The position numbers and the translations under genes are program-made. Below the pieces are notes generated by a model, which worked only from the letters and a program-made list of their open reading frames with translations, was not told where the DNA came from and did no database searches. Shown one piece after another: positions 29,606 through 38,710 of a DNA stretch of 64,000 nt; positions within the stretch are counted from its first letter, which is position 1, and every line of letters starts with the position of its first letter. The DNA comes from a bacterium. Its GTDB lineage: Bacteria; Pseudomonadota; Alphaproteobacteria; Rhizobiales; Aestuariivirgaceae. The stretch spans positions 1-64,000 of the forward strand of contig JALHQC010000012.1 of assembly GCA_022842165.1 (NCBI GenBank), in the 5' to 3' direction.

Positions 29606-29996
29606 GGTCCATCGCGGCAGCGGTGAGGGAGAGTGAATGGAGGGGATGCCCCTGCCATGGCTCCAGCCCTTGCGGCCGTCGAGAAGTGGGTGGTGGTGTG
29701 ATGGGCCGAAGCCACGGATAGAGACGCAGCGATTTGTGCCGGGGCCAGATTCTTCGCGATGGCGGTAAAGGCCATCCCTAGCCATTGAAGGCGCTTGGGT
29801 CCTAGTGCCCAAGGGTCCTGACCGAAGCTCCCGGGAGATGGAGGTGCTGTCATTCCTTCACCCCGCAGGCGCTGCCTGCTCATCCGGTCAATGCGAGACG
29901 CTGTGCACATTGTCCCCTCCTGTCCGGTTGAACTATGGAGAATGTAATCCTAAGTCGCCCGGAAAGTCAAGGAATATTTTCAGGACGCCGGAAGGA
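29606..29996. other. Intergenic, no convincing gene
   Basis: About 390 bp follow parC. On the minus strand an open frame from 29853 to 29602 could encode 83 residues (MTAPPSPGSFGQDPWALGPK...), but its ribosome site abuts the ATG and I recognise no family. I leave it uncalled. The right part leads into the palindromic repeats. Confidence 0.4.
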
Positions 29997-30083
29997 AGCG
30001 GGGCCCCGGCCTGCGCCGGGGTGACGGTTGGGGGGAGATATCAAAAAGTTTCGTCACCCCCGCGCAGGCGGGGGCCCAGCTTT
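29997..30083. repeat. REP-like imperfect palindrome
   Basis: The left arm (AGCGGGGCCCCGGCCTGCGC then CGGGGTGACGG) and right arm (CGTCACCCCCGCGCAGGCGG then GGGCCCAGCTTT) are near-exact inverted copies. The same arm type recurs at 30165-30253 and 47384-47472. Such GC-rich palindromes are common intergenic repeats of alphaproteobacterial chromosomes. Confidence 0.75.
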
Positions 30084-30308
30084 CAGCGGGCGCGCGTGTT
30101 GAGGGGTGGTTCGCCGGAACGAGTCCGGCGATGACAGGATGGGGGTGCGGTGCTCGTGATCAGCAAAGCTGGGTCCTCCGCTTTCGCGGAGGATGACGGA
30201 GCTATTAACATCTTCCCCAAACCGTCACCCCCGCGAAGGCGGGGGCCCAGCTTTCAGCGGGCGCGCGTGTTGAGGGATGGTCCGCCGGAACGAGTCCGGC
30301 GATGACAG
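30053..30308. repeat. 85-bp direct repeat, two copies (30053-30137 and 30224-30308)
   Basis: The two copies share GTCACCCCCGCG at their left ends, a common centre (CAGCTTTCAGCGGGCGCGCG) and the end CGAGTCCGGCGATGACAG, differing at only a few positions. Each contains a palindrome arm plus a small inverted repeat (GCCGGAACGAGTCCGGC). The copies are 171 bp apart, suggesting recent duplication of a compound repeat. Confidence 0.8.
30165..30253. repeat. REP-like imperfect palindrome, second copy
   Basis: The left arm AAAGCTGGGTCCTCCGC...GGATGACGG faces the right arm CCGTCACCCCCGCGAAGGCG...GCCCAGCTTT. The left arm is more diverged than in the first element. A short AT-richer centre separates the arms. 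Confidence 0.65.
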
Positions 30309-30331
30309 AATAGGGCAGAACCGCACTCATC

Positions 30332-30360
30332 TTGACTCTAACTGAATGGCGGGTTAGTTA
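30332..30360 (+). promoter_or_regulatory. Promoter and TetR operator of the export operon
   Basis: TTGACT (30332-30337) is followed after 17 bp by TAGTTA (30355-30360), a plausible sigma-70-type pair ending 6 bp before the tetR start. The inverted repeat CTAAC-N10-GTTAG (30338-30357) fills the spacer exactly, the usual place for an autorepressing TetR-family operator. Function is inferred from position. Confidence 0.6.
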
Positions 30361-30366
30361 TCATTT

Positions 30367-30996
30367 ATGACTGACCGTCCAGTAACTAAAACACACCAGC
30401 GCCGCCCGGAAGCCCGGCCTGCGGAAATCCTTGCCGCGGCGCTCGAACTTTTTGCGGAGAAGGGCTTCACGGCTACCCGGATGCAGGATGTCGCTTCACG
30501 CGCTGGATTGAGCAAGGCTGCGATCTACCTCTATTACAAAGATAAAATGGCGCTGCTTCAGGCGCTGGTGCAGGAGATGGCGGGCGCCAACCTGACGGTT
30601 GCCGCCGGCATTGCCGAGCATTATCAGGGGCCCGCCCGGCCGTTACTGCGGCAAATCCTGATGTTCATGGCCGGGCAGTTGCGGTCGACCCGCTTTCCGG
30701 ACCTTCTGAAGATCATCATTTCCGAAAGCCGGGCGCACCCTGAAATCGGGCGGATGTATTTCGAGAACGTCATCAGCAAGGGGCTGCCGATCTTCGAAAG
30801 CGTGATCCGCCGCGGCATTGCCTCGGGAGAATTCCGTAACGTCGACCCTGCCTTTGCGGTAAAGTCCATGGTGGCGCCGATGCTGCTGGCGGCGATCTGG
30901 AAAACCGTGTTCGAGCCGCTGGGGGCGGAACAGCTCGATATCGAGGCCTTTGCAACCCAGCATGTGGACGGTTTCATTCGGGGGATCGCGGCATGA
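30367..30996 (+). CDS. TetR/AcrR family transcriptional regulator
   Basis: The 209-residue repressor has an N-terminal helix-turn-helix (ILAAALELFAEKGFTATRMQ, then DVASRAGLSKAAIYLYYKDK) and a variable C-terminal ligand domain. It is the first gene of the operon, with its stop overlapping the start of the HlyD-type gene (ATGA). The palindrome in its own promoter suggests it represses the exporter until it binds an effector, probably an exported compound. Confidence 0.92.
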   Translation: MTDRPVTKTHQRRPEARPAEILAAALELFAEKGFTATRMQDVASRAGLSKAAIYLYYKDKMALLQALVQEMAGANLTVAAGIAEHYQGPARPLLRQILMFMAGQLRSTRFPDLLKIIISESRAHPEIGRMYFENVISKGLPIFESVIRRGIASGEFRNVDPAFAVKSMVAPMLLAAIWKTVFEPLGAEQLDIEAFATQHVDGFIRGIAA

Positions 30997-31964
30997 AGCG
31001 CATCGTTCCGCTGCTGATCGTGGCACTGGCCGTTACCGCCTTCTGGTTCAAGGACCAGTGGCTGCCGCCGCCGCGAGGCACGCTCAATCATCTGGGCTAT
31101 GTCGAGGGCGAGACCATTCTGGTCGGCGCGCCCGTGGCGGGCCGCATCGTCTCCATGGCGGCGGTGAAGGGCGGCGAGGCAGCAGCGGGAATGGTGCTGT
31201 TCGCGCTCGACCCCGCCGCGGCCAGGGCGGAAGTGGCCCGCGCCGAGGCGGCGGTCGCCACCGCAGAGGCCAGTCATGCCAATCTCCTGTCGGGCAAGCG
31301 GCAGCCCGAGATCGATATCATCCGCGCCCAGATGGAGCAGGTGGAAGCTTCCCTCGATCTGGCGCGCAAGGAACTGAAACGCGCCACCATGCTGGCCAAT
31401 ACCGGGACGGCGGCGCAAGCCCGCCTCGACACGGCGGCCATGCAGGCGGCCGTCTATGAGGCACGGCTTCGCGAATTGACGGCGCAGCTCGAACTGGCGG
31501 CACTGCCGGCACGAGCCGCCGAAATCGACGCTGCGCGCGCACGCATCGACGAGGCGAAGGCGGCCGCCGATGCCGCGCGCCGGAAGCTGGCCGATCTGGC
31601 GCCGGTGGCGCCGCGCGACGCGCGGGCCGAGGACGTGTTCTTCGAGACGGGCGAATGGGTGCAGGCGGGCCAGCCGGTGGTTTCGCTGCTGGCGCCCGAT
31701 CGCATCACGCTGCGCTTCTTCGTGCCCGAAGCCGCCATGGCGGCGGCCGCGCCCGGAACGAAGATCCGTTTCCTTTGCGATGGCTGCGGGGAAATGCAAA
31801 CCGCCACCATCACCAAACTGGCGGCAGTGCCCGAGTTCACGCCGCCCGTCGTCTATTCACAGGGCGCGCGCGCCAAGCTGGTGTTCAAGGTGGAGGCAAG
31901 GCCCGACCGGCTTGATGAACGGCTGGTGCCGGGCCTGCCGATCGAGGTGGAGCCGCTGCCATGA
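30993..31964 (+). CDS. HlyD-type periplasmic adaptor (membrane fusion protein)
   Basis: The 323-residue protein has one N-terminal membrane anchor (IVPLLIVALAVTAFWF), a split lipoyl domain (YVEGETILVGAPVAGRIVSM), a long coiled-coil hairpin (about 75-200, many Ala/Glu heptads) and a beta-barrel end domain with two nearby cysteines in RFLCDGCGEMQ. This is the layout of YbhG-like adaptors that connect an ABC transporter to an outer membrane channel. No outer membrane channel gene is adjacent. Confidence 0.9.
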   Translation: MKRIVPLLIVALAVTAFWFKDQWLPPPRGTLNHLGYVEGETILVGAPVAGRIVSMAAVKGGEAAAGMVLFALDPAAARAEVARAEAAVATAEASHANLLSGKRQPEIDIIRAQMEQVEASLDLARKELKRATMLANTGTAAQARLDTAAMQAAVYEARLRELTAQLELAALPARAAEIDAARARIDEAKAAADAARRKLADLAPVAPRDARAEDVFFETGEWVQAGQPVVSLLAPDRITLRFFVPEAAMAAAAPGTKIRFLCDGCGEMQTATITKLAAVPEFTPPVVYSQGARAKLVFKVEARPDRLDERLVPGLPIEVEPLP

Positions 31965-32890
31965 GCGGGGCGCTGGCCGTCGACGTCCACGGGCTGGTCA
32001 AGATCTATGGTACGAGGACCGTGGTCGATCACGTCGACCTCGCGATCGCGCCGGGCCGCATCTGCGGGTTCCTGGGGCCCAATGGCTCGGGCAAGACCAC
32101 GACGCTCCGCATGATCTGCGGGCTGCTGACGCCCGATGGCGGGTCGGGCACCTGTCTTGGCCACGACATCATCACCGCGCGTAACGCCATCAAGGCGCAA
32201 GCCGGCTACATGACGCAGCGCTTCGGTCTCTACGAGGACCTGACCATCCGCGAGAATCTCGAATTCGTGGCGAGGCTCTATCTCATTCCGCGGCTGAAGG
32301 AGCGCGTGGACCAGTCGCTGGAGCGGCTGGGGCTGGCCTCGCGCCAGCATCAGCTGACGGGGTCATTGTCGGGCGGCTGGAAGCAGCGGCTGGCGCTGGC
32401 GGCCTGCGTGCTGCACGAGCCGAAGCTGTTGCTGCTCGACGAGCCGACTGCCGGCGTCGACCCCAAGGCGCGGCGCGCCTTCTGGGACGAGATCCACGCA
32501 CTCGCAGCACAAGGGATCACCGTGCTGGTCTCGACGCATTACATGGACGAGGCCGAGCGCTGCCACGAGATCGCATATATCGCCTATGGCAAGCTGATGG
32601 CGCGCGGCACGGCGGACGACATCGTGGCGCAGTCGGGCCTCAAGGCCGTGGTGGCCACGGGGCCGGGCGCGGACCGGCTGGCGCCTGAGCTGCGCGATCG
32701 TCCCGGCATCACCGCGGCGGCGGCTTTCGGAACGACACTGCATGTGTGCAGCCCGGATGGCGAGGCTCTCGACCGCGCCATTGCGCCGTTCCGCCGCGAC
32801 GGATTGCTCTGGGAGCCAGCAGTGCCGACGCTCGAGGATGTGTTCATCCACCTGATGGGGCAGGCGCAAGACAACGCCCTGGCGGCGTGA
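31961..32890 (+). CDS. ABC transporter ATP-binding protein
   Basis: The 309-residue ATPase has Walker A GPNGSGKTTT (residues 39-48), signature LSGGWKQRL (Trp instead of the common Gln after GG), Walker B LLLLDEPTAGVD and the switch His in STHYMDEAERC. It starts at an ATG overlapping the adaptor stop. It resembles the YbhF/CcmA-type exporters but has only one nucleotide-binding domain, so it should act as a homodimer. Confidence 0.93.
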   Translation: MSGALAVDVHGLVKIYGTRTVVDHVDLAIAPGRICGFLGPNGSGKTTTLRMICGLLTPDGGSGTCLGHDIITARNAIKAQAGYMTQRFGLYEDLTIRENLEFVARLYLIPRLKERVDQSLERLGLASRQHQLTGSLSGGWKQRLALAACVLHEPKLLLLDEPTAGVDPKARRAFWDEIHALAAQGITVLVSTHYMDEAERCHEIAYIAYGKLMARGTADDIVAQSGLKAVVATGPGADRLAPELRDRPGITAAAAFGTTLHVCSPDGEALDRAIAPFRRDGLLWEPAVPTLEDVFIHLMGQAQDNALAA

Positions 32891-34017
32891 TGGGCTTCCT
32901 CAGCCGGTTATGGGCGATGATCGTGAAGGAGGCCCAGCAGCTTCGCCGCGACCGGCTGACCTTCGGCATGATGTTCGGCATCCCGATCATGCAGCTCTTG
33001 CTGTTCGGCTTTGCGATCAATGCCGACCCCAAGGGATTGCCGACCGCGATCCTCTCCTCCGATCACACCAGCCTGACGCGCAGCCTCACCAGCGCCATCG
33101 CCAGCACCGGTTATTTCAGCATCGTCAAAGTGGCGGCGAGCGAGCGCGAGGCGGATGAGCTGCTGCAGCGGGGCGATGTGCAGTTCGTCATCACCATTCC
33201 GGGCGGTTTCACGCGGAAGCTCGTCCGGCACGAGCCGGCCCAGCTGGCGGTCGAGGCCGATGCGACCGACCCGGCGACGACCGGCCCGGCGATCGGCGCG
33301 GTGGCGCAGGCCGTGGCGCAGACCCTGTCTCAGGAACTGTCGGGGCCATTGTCGTCCTACCGCGCGGGGGCGAGCCCGGTCGACGTGGTGCTGCACCGGC
33401 GCTACAACCCCGAGGGCGTGACCCGCTTCAATATCGTGCCGGGGCTGCTGGGCATCATCCTCACCATGACCATGGTGATGATGACGGCGCTGGCGGTGAC
33501 GCGCGAGCGCGAGCGCGGCACCATGGAAAACCTGCTCGCCATGCCGGTGCGCCCCATCGAGGTGATGGCGGGGAAAATCGCCCCCTATATCCTGATCGGC
33601 GGCGTGCAGGTGGCCGTGGTGCTGGTCGCCGCAAGGCTTCTGTTTGCCGTTCCCTTCGAGGGCAGCTTCGTGCTGTTCGGCGGGGCCACGCTTCTGTTCA
33701 TCACCGTCAACCTGGCGATCGGCTTCACCTTCTCGACCATCGCCCAGAACCAGCTTCAGGCGATGCAGATGTCGTTCTTCTTCCTGATGCCCTCGATCCT
33801 GCTGTCGGGCTTTGCCTTCCCCTTCCGCGGCATGCCGGGCTGGGCGCAGGTGATCGGCGAGGTGCTGCCCGCCACGCATTTCCTGCGGATCGTGCGGGGG
33901 CTGATGCTGAAGGCCGCCGATCTCTCGCAAGTTTCGGGAGAGATTGCGGTTCTATCGCTGATGCTGATGATCGTGTCGGCGGTGGCGATCAGCCGGTACA
34001 AGGTTACTCTCGACTAA
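32890..34017 (+). CDS. ABC-2 type transporter permease
   Basis: The 375-residue membrane protein has a first membrane segment near residues 22-42, a large extracytoplasmic domain (about 45-170) and five more segments from about 180 to 370, the ABC2_membrane_3 pattern of YbhR/YbhS. TRERERGTMENLLAMPVRPIE is the family coupling-helix motif. The ATG shares bases with the ATPase stop (TGATG). YbhFSR has two permeases, whereas here there is one. Substrate unknown. Confidence 0.92.
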   Translation: MGFLSRLWAMIVKEAQQLRRDRLTFGMMFGIPIMQLLLFGFAINADPKGLPTAILSSDHTSLTRSLTSAIASTGYFSIVKVAASEREADELLQRGDVQFVITIPGGFTRKLVRHEPAQLAVEADATDPATTGPAIGAVAQAVAQTLSQELSGPLSSYRAGASPVDVVLHRRYNPEGVTRFNIVPGLLGIILTMTMVMMTALAVTRERERGTMENLLAMPVRPIEVMAGKIAPYILIGGVQVAVVLVAARLLFAVPFEGSFVLFGGATLLFITVNLAIGFTFSTIAQNQLQAMQMSFFFLMPSILLSGFAFPFRGMPGWAQVIGEVLPATHFLRIVRGLMLKAADLSQVSGEIAVLSLMLMIVSAVAISRYKVTLD

Positions 34018-34145
34018 GTTGAACGCACTATAGAAAACTGAATCTTGATCCAGTCCGTTAATCACTCCTTATGTTGCAATATATTAGACAGGGAAGTTCA
34101 ATATCACGTTCCGGGGGGCCGGAATCGAGAGAACGGGACTGGGCG

Positions 34146-34907
34146 ATGACGTCGGGCGTCCATTGGATTTTGAACGGCAGGATCGTGCCTGCACCGGACC
34201 GCGCAGGGCTGCCGGGCGCCGACGAGCGCGCGCTGCTGCACCGGGAAGGTTATGTAAACATCGTCGAGAGCGCCACCGGCACGACGGTGCGCTGGGCCAT
34301 GTTCTCGGCCAACTGGGCCTCGCTGTTCTTCGCCATGGAATGGATTCACGGGGCGACCGGTCCGTTCCAGCTTCAGTATCACTCGGCCGGCTGGTTCAAC
34401 GAGCGCTTCGACCACGCCTGGGAAGCCGCTGAGCGCATCCACCACCTGATCCACAAGAGCGATGTTCACCTGTCGCAGACAGTCTACATCCAGGACGCGA
34501 ACGAGGACCGGGACGACGTTCCCGTCCTGCTGAAACAGGCTTTGAAAGAGCGCCAGATCGACGAGGATCATTCCATCGACTGCATGTTCGACATGCCCTC
34601 GCAGAAATTCCAGGTCTCGCGCGTCGGCCCGAAATCATCGATTGCCCAGGTCTATGGCTTGAGCCCGGTGTCCTACCCGTGCCTGACGGGCCATTCCTAC
34701 GACCAGGCGGTAAGCCGCATCTATCCCGATGTCATTCAAACCGGCACGCCGCACTACGATCATATCTATGCGGCGATGTCCTCGCCGGTGGGCGATGTGT
34801 TCTGGGTGCCCTACCAGCGCGTGGTGCTGCCGCTCAAGGCCGGGCGCAACAAGCGCGGCGTCCGCATCGTCACCGAAGTGACGAAAGTTGATGTCGCGAT
34901 TCTTTAG
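34146..34907 (+). CDS. Hypothetical protein (253 aa)
   Basis: I chose the ATG at 34146 (MTSGVHWILNGRIV) over an upstream frame with no ribosome site. The protein has no signal peptide or membrane segment. The regions REGYVNIVESATGTTVRWAM, AMEWIHGATGPFQLQYHSAG and RIYPDVIQTGTPHYDHIYAA suggest a compact alpha/beta domain, possibly a sensor of PAS-like type, but I recognise no family. It converges on and overlaps the next gene by 38 bp. Confidence 0.7.
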   Translation: MTSGVHWILNGRIVPAPDRAGLPGADERALLHREGYVNIVESATGTTVRWAMFSANWASLFFAMEWIHGATGPFQLQYHSAGWFNERFDHAWEAAERIHHLIHKSDVHLSQTVYIQDANEDRDDVPVLLKQALKERQIDEDHSIDCMFDMPSQKFQVSRVGPKSSIAQVYGLSPVSYPCLTGHSYDQAVSRIYPDVIQTGTPHYDHIYAAMSSPVGDVFWVPYQRVVLPLKAGRNKRGVRIVTEVTKVDVAIL

Positions 34908-35622
34908 ACGTCATTTCTGAAATCATGAACTCGAGGTGGCGGCGTTCGGCGATGCCGATCCACTCGACTTGTTCCGCACCCGATGGCTCCCAGTTCCAGC
35001 GCAGGAAGCTGCGCTCGATGTGGACATAGCCTGAGCGCACGAAATGGCCGCGCGTCGCCATGGCCTTGCTGCCAAGGCACCACAGCGCCTCCGGCTGCCA
35101 TTTCAGCATCGCCAGCAGCATGCCGGTGCGCGTGAAATTCTCGAAGATGCCCTTGTGCTGATTGTCGATCCAGAGTTCGCCGTGATAGGCGATCGGCCCG
35201 CTGATCAGCATGGTGGCGGAATGATCCGGCACATGCGGCGCGCCGGGAATGACGAGTTCCTGGCGCTTGGCATATTGGCCCATCATCCAGCCCAAAGCCC
35301 ATTCCGCCAGGTTGGGGTCGGCATCGTCGAGCCGGAAGGCCTGCATCGCCACCGTGTTGCCTTCCGGGCTGACCGCCGAGACCCAGAAGGCGCGGTCCGC
35401 CAGGCTGCGGTTCACGGCAGTGTCGAACATCGGGGAAATCTGCGTTTTCCGCAGCTTCATCCGCATGTCGGCCAAATCGTCGAAATCGGTGCCGGTCTGG
35501 AAGTCGTAGGCCTGGGCGCCGCGGAGGAGGGTGATCGCTTCCACGGCCTTGAGCGGATCGCTCAATCCTACGGGGGCGCCAAGCGGCCGCGTTCCCGGAA
35601 AGCTCTTGACCTGTACGTTCAT
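34870..35622 (-). CDS. Hypothetical protein, possible GNAT-like acyltransferase fold (250 aa)
   Basis: I chose the ATG at 35622 (MNVQVKSFPG) because GGAG lies 9 bases upstream. A GTG five codons earlier is an alternative. The strand pattern FWVSAVSPEGNTVAMQAFRL, GELWIDNQHKGIFENFTRTG, LWCLGSKAMATRGHFVRSGY and VEWIGIAERRHLEFMISE recalls an N-acetyltransferase-like fold, but the acetyl-CoA signature is not clear, so this is tentative. The 3' end overlaps the convergent gene. Confidence 0.65.
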   Translation of the reverse strand: MNVQVKSFPGTRPLGAPVGLSDPLKAVEAITLLRGAQAYDFQTGTDFDDLADMRMKLRKTQISPMFDTAVNRSLADRAFWVSAVSPEGNTVAMQAFRLDDADPNLAEWALGWMMGQYAKRQELVIPGAPHVPDHSATMLISGPIAYHGELWIDNQHKGIFENFTRTGMLLAMLKWQPEALWCLGSKAMATRGHFVRSGYVHIERSFLRWNWEPSGAEQVEWIGIAERRHLEFMISEMTSKESRHQLSSLR

Positions 35623-35865
35623 CAGCAATGACTCCACAACTTACTACCCATGGGCCGTTACCACCGGACGCATGATTCCTGGGGGAGGAATAGCGGTGAC
35701 AGGATGTGGTTCAGTCGATCCCTTGAATTCGATGAGAATACCGGGAACAACCTTATCGGCCCATTAACGATACGTAGCGTTAACTTGATTTACGTTCAGG
35801 TCAAGATGTCTTCTGCGTGATCATTGTGCATGGGGGCCTTGCGCCGGACTGACGGGCCCCAGCGA

Positions 35866-36795
35866 TCAGTATTCCTGCGGCGCCGAGCGCAGGGTTCCGG
35901 CCGTGCGGCTGAGCCGCCAGGCGCTGTGCAGGACCAGCGTCGCCACCACGATGGCGCCGCCCGCCAGCACCATGCCGCCCGGCATCTCGCCGAACAGCAG
36001 CCAGATCCAGACCGGCGTCAGCACCGTTTCGAGCATGAAGAACATGCTGACATCCGCCGAGGGCAGGATCCGGGGGCCGCGCGCCAGCAGCATGGTGGCG
36101 AGCGGAATGGCGATGAAGCCGTTGAGGCCCAGCCACACCCAGGCCGGAATGCCAAAGCTGCCGGCCTGCAGCAGCCCGGACAGCGACACCTGAAAGAAGA
36201 TCAGCGCGATGAGCGCCGAGGACAGGCTGCCCACCGCAAGGCTCGTCGCCACCTTCTTGCGCGTGGCCCGGACCACGGTGAAGGCCGAGGCCGAGCAGAT
36301 GGCCGAGACCAGCGCCAGCGCATCGCCCATCAGCTTGCCGGCATGAATGCCGTCCCATGCGATGATGCCGACGCCGAAGAATGCGAGGCCAGTGGCCACC
36401 CAGGTCAGCGTCGGCACCTGCTCGCCCAGCAGAATGCGCGACATGGCCGCCGCGATGACCGGCGTCAGCGCGATGATGAAGACGACATTGGCCGCATTGG
36501 TTTGAACGATGGCGCCGATATAGGCCATGTTGCCGATGGTGCTGGTGACGGCGACCAGCACACCGGCCCGCCCGGCGATGAAGGGCGTGTTGCCGGCATC
36601 GCGCCTGCGGGTGAAGAACCACACGGCGCTGATCGACAGGAAAAGAAAGATGCCGCGGGTGAACACCATCGTCCACTGGTCGGCTTGAGACAGCCGGAGC
36701 AATGGCAGGTCGAAGGTGAATAACAAACCGCCGAGTGCAGTAATCAGAAAGGCAATCCGAATCTGCCGGACACTCGGCTGCGTGACGCGACTCAT
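35866..36795 (-). CDS. DMT-family (EamA) transporter
   Basis: The 309-residue inner membrane protein has ten predicted helices in two EamA repeats (about 10-140 and 155-290), with motifs such as FLITALGGLLFTFDLPLLRL and LGEQVPTLTWVATGLAFFGV. I chose the ATG at 36795 (MSRVTQPSVR). An upstream frame extension is unsupported. The substrate, likely a metabolite or amino acid, cannot be read from sequence. Confidence 0.88.
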   Translation of the reverse strand: MSRVTQPSVRQIRIAFLITALGGLLFTFDLPLLRLSQADQWTMVFTRGIFLFLSISAVWFFTRRRDAGNTPFIAGRAGVLVAVTSTIGNMAYIGAIVQTNAANVVFIIALTPVIAAAMSRILLGEQVPTLTWVATGLAFFGVGIIAWDGIHAGKLMGDALALVSAICSASAFTVVRATRKKVATSLAVGSLSSALIALIFFQVSLSGLLQAGSFGIPAWVWLGLNGFIAIPLATMLLARGPRILPSADVSMFFMLETVLTPVWIWLLFGEMPGGMVLAGGAIVVATLVLHSAWRLSRTAGTLRSAPQEY

Positions 36796-36907
36796 GATGA
36801 CCTGATGGTTGCTCCTGCCAGTATCGCTAGCGTGGAACATGTCCTTGGGTCAATGCGAATTGCACCTGCCGGTTGCCAGTTAATCTCAGTGGTTAATGAT
36901 TTCCATC

Positions 36908-37699
36908 TCACTGGCGGTGGAGAACCCAACCTTCGGCTGTAAGCCGCTCCTGCGGCAGGAAACGCGACTTGTAGTCCATCTTGCGCGAGCCCCGCACCCA
37001 GTAGCCGAGATAGAGATAGGGGAGCCCCAGGCGTTTGACGCGCGCGATATTGTCGAGGATCATGAAAGTACCGAGTCCCCGGTGCTGGTGGTCGGGATCG
37101 TAGAAGCTGTAGATCATCGAGATGCCGTCGCCCAGGATATCGATCAGCACGGCGGCGACAAGCTGACCCGGCTCGCCATTCAGGCTTCTGATACGGTATT
37201 CGACGAGGCGGCTGTCGACGAAATTGTCGTCGACCATGGCGGAGAAGTCGAGCACCGTCATGTCGGCCATGCCGCCATCGCCATGACGTGAGTCGATGTA
37301 GCCGCGGAACAGTGAATAATGCTCGCTCGTGGCATGCGACTTCACCACCGTGCCGTCGACATCGGCGTTCATCCGCAGCGTGCGCCTGAAGCTGCGCGAC
37401 GGCACGAAGGTGTTGACCGGAACGCGCACCGAGACGCAGGCCGCGCAGCCATCGCAGGCCGGGCGGTAGGCGATGTTCTGGCTGCGGCGGAAACCGCCCT
37501 GGCCGAGCTGGGTGTTGAGGCTCCGCGCATCCTGGCCGACAAGATGCGTGAACACCTTGCGTTCGACACGCCCCGCCAGATAGGGGCAGGGCGATGGCGC
37601 GGTAATGAAGAACTGGGGAAAATTCCGCCGTTCGATGCTCAACTGCAAGGACTCCGCTTCGACATCCGGTCCGTCATAATGCCGGTCCTTCGCAGACAT
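36908..37699 (-). CDS. bpt: Aspartate/glutamate leucyltransferase (N-end rule)
   Basis: The 263-residue aminoacyl-tRNA-protein transferase belongs to the Bpt/ATE1 group. [20 protein letters not shown] holds the first conserved Cys, and [16 protein letters not shown] the CxxC pair. The second half has the GNAT-like transferase signature [20 protein letters not shown]. It adds Leu to N-terminal Asp or Glu of proteins for degradation by ClpS-ClpAP. The arginyltransferase name is also used for this family. Confidence 0.92.
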   Translation of the reverse strand: MSAKDRHYDGPDVEAESLQLSIERRNFPQFFITAPSPCPYLAGRVERKVFTHLVGQDARSLNTQLGQGGFRRSQNIAYRPACDGCAACVSVRVPVNTFVPSRSFRRTLRMNADVDGTVVKSHATSEHYSLFRGYIDSRHGDGGMADMTVLDFSAMVDDNFVDSRLVEYRIRSLNGEPGQLVAAVLIDILGDGISMIYSFYDPDHQHRGLGTFMILDNIARVKRLGLPYLYLGYWVRGSRKMDYKSRFLPQERLTAEGWVLHRQ

Positions 37700-37798
37700 T
37701 CAAGGCCAATATCTGGCAAGGCTGGTATCGTCGTGGCCCCGAATTGATTTCAGCCGGTCTATACCCTACGAGAGGCCGATCACAAGGGAGTGCTTCTG

Positions 37799-38677
37799 AT
37801 GCGTGTGGCCTGGATTGGACTTGGCGTGATGGGTTACCCGATGGCGGGCCATCTGGTGTCGCGCGGCGGCCTCGATGTCACCGTCTACAACCGCACATCC
37901 GCGAAGGCCGCGAAATGGGTCGATGCCTTCAAGGGCAGGTCCGCGCCGACACCGGCCGATGCCGCGAAGGACGCCGACTACGTGTTCGCCTGCGTAGGCA
38001 ACGACGATGACCTGCGCGAGGTGACGGTGGGCGCCACTGGCGCCTTCAAGGCGATGAAGAAGGGCGCGGTCTTCATCGATCACACCACGGCCTCGGCCAA
38101 TGTGGCGCGCGAGCTGCACGGACAGGCCAAGGCGCTGGGATTGGGCTTCGTCGATGCGCCGGTTTCGGGCGGGCAGGCCGGCGCCGAGAATGGCGCGCTG
38201 ACCGTGATGTGCGGCGGTGATGCGGATGACTACGCGAAGGCCGAGCCGCTGATCGTGCATTTCTCGAAGATGCGGAAGCTGCTGGGGCCTGCGGGTTCGG
38301 GCCAGCTGGCCAAGATGTGCAACCAGATCGCCATCGCCGGGCTGGTGCAGGGCCTGGCCGAAGCCGTCAACTTCGGCATGAAGGCCGGCCTCGACATGGA
38401 GGCGGTGGTCGACGTCATCTCGAAGGGCGCGGCGGGGTCGTGGCAGATGGAGAACCGCCACAAGACGATGATCGCGGGCAAGTTCGACTTCGGCTTCGCC
38501 GCCGACTGGATGAGGAAGGACTTAGGCATCTGCCTCGATGAATCCCGCAGGAACGGCGCGCCGCTGCCGGTGACGGCATTGGTCGACCAGTTCTACGCCG
38601 AAGTGCAGAAGCTTGGCGGCGGGCGCTGGGACACGTCGAGCCTCATCGCCCGGTTTCAGAATCTCGACGGGAAGTAG
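37799..38677 (+). CDS. Beta-hydroxyacid dehydrogenase (3-hydroxyisobutyrate dehydrogenase family)
   Basis: The 292-residue protein begins with a Rossmann motif (IGLGVMGYPMAG, G7-x-G9-x-x-G12), has VDAPVSGGQAGAENGALTVM, the substrate-binding motif of the family, and GSGQLAKMCNQ, which contains the catalytic Lys. It acts on a small 3-hydroxyacid with NAD(P). The exact substrate is not determined by sequence. I chose the ATG at 37799, with GGGAG upstream. Confidence 0.88.
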   Translation: MRVAWIGLGVMGYPMAGHLVSRGGLDVTVYNRTSAKAAKWVDAFKGRSAPTPADAAKDADYVFACVGNDDDLREVTVGATGAFKAMKKGAVFIDHTTASANVARELHGQAKALGLGFVDAPVSGGQAGAENGALTVMCGGDADDYAKAEPLIVHFSKMRKLLGPAGSGQLAKMCNQIAIAGLVQGLAEAVNFGMKAGLDMEAVVDVISKGAAGSWQMENRHKTMIAGKFDFGFAADWMRKDLGICLDESRRNGAPLPVTALVDQFYAEVQKLGGGRWDTSSLIARFQNLDGK

Positions 38678-38710
38678 GACGCGGCACACTGTGCCGCGTC
38701 CTCAGGCTTG

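Noticed and set aside
29602-29853. Possible 83-residue minus-strand gene after parC
   Set aside because: The ribosome-site-like bases touch the ATG, the C-terminus overlaps the parC end, and I recognise nothing in the product.
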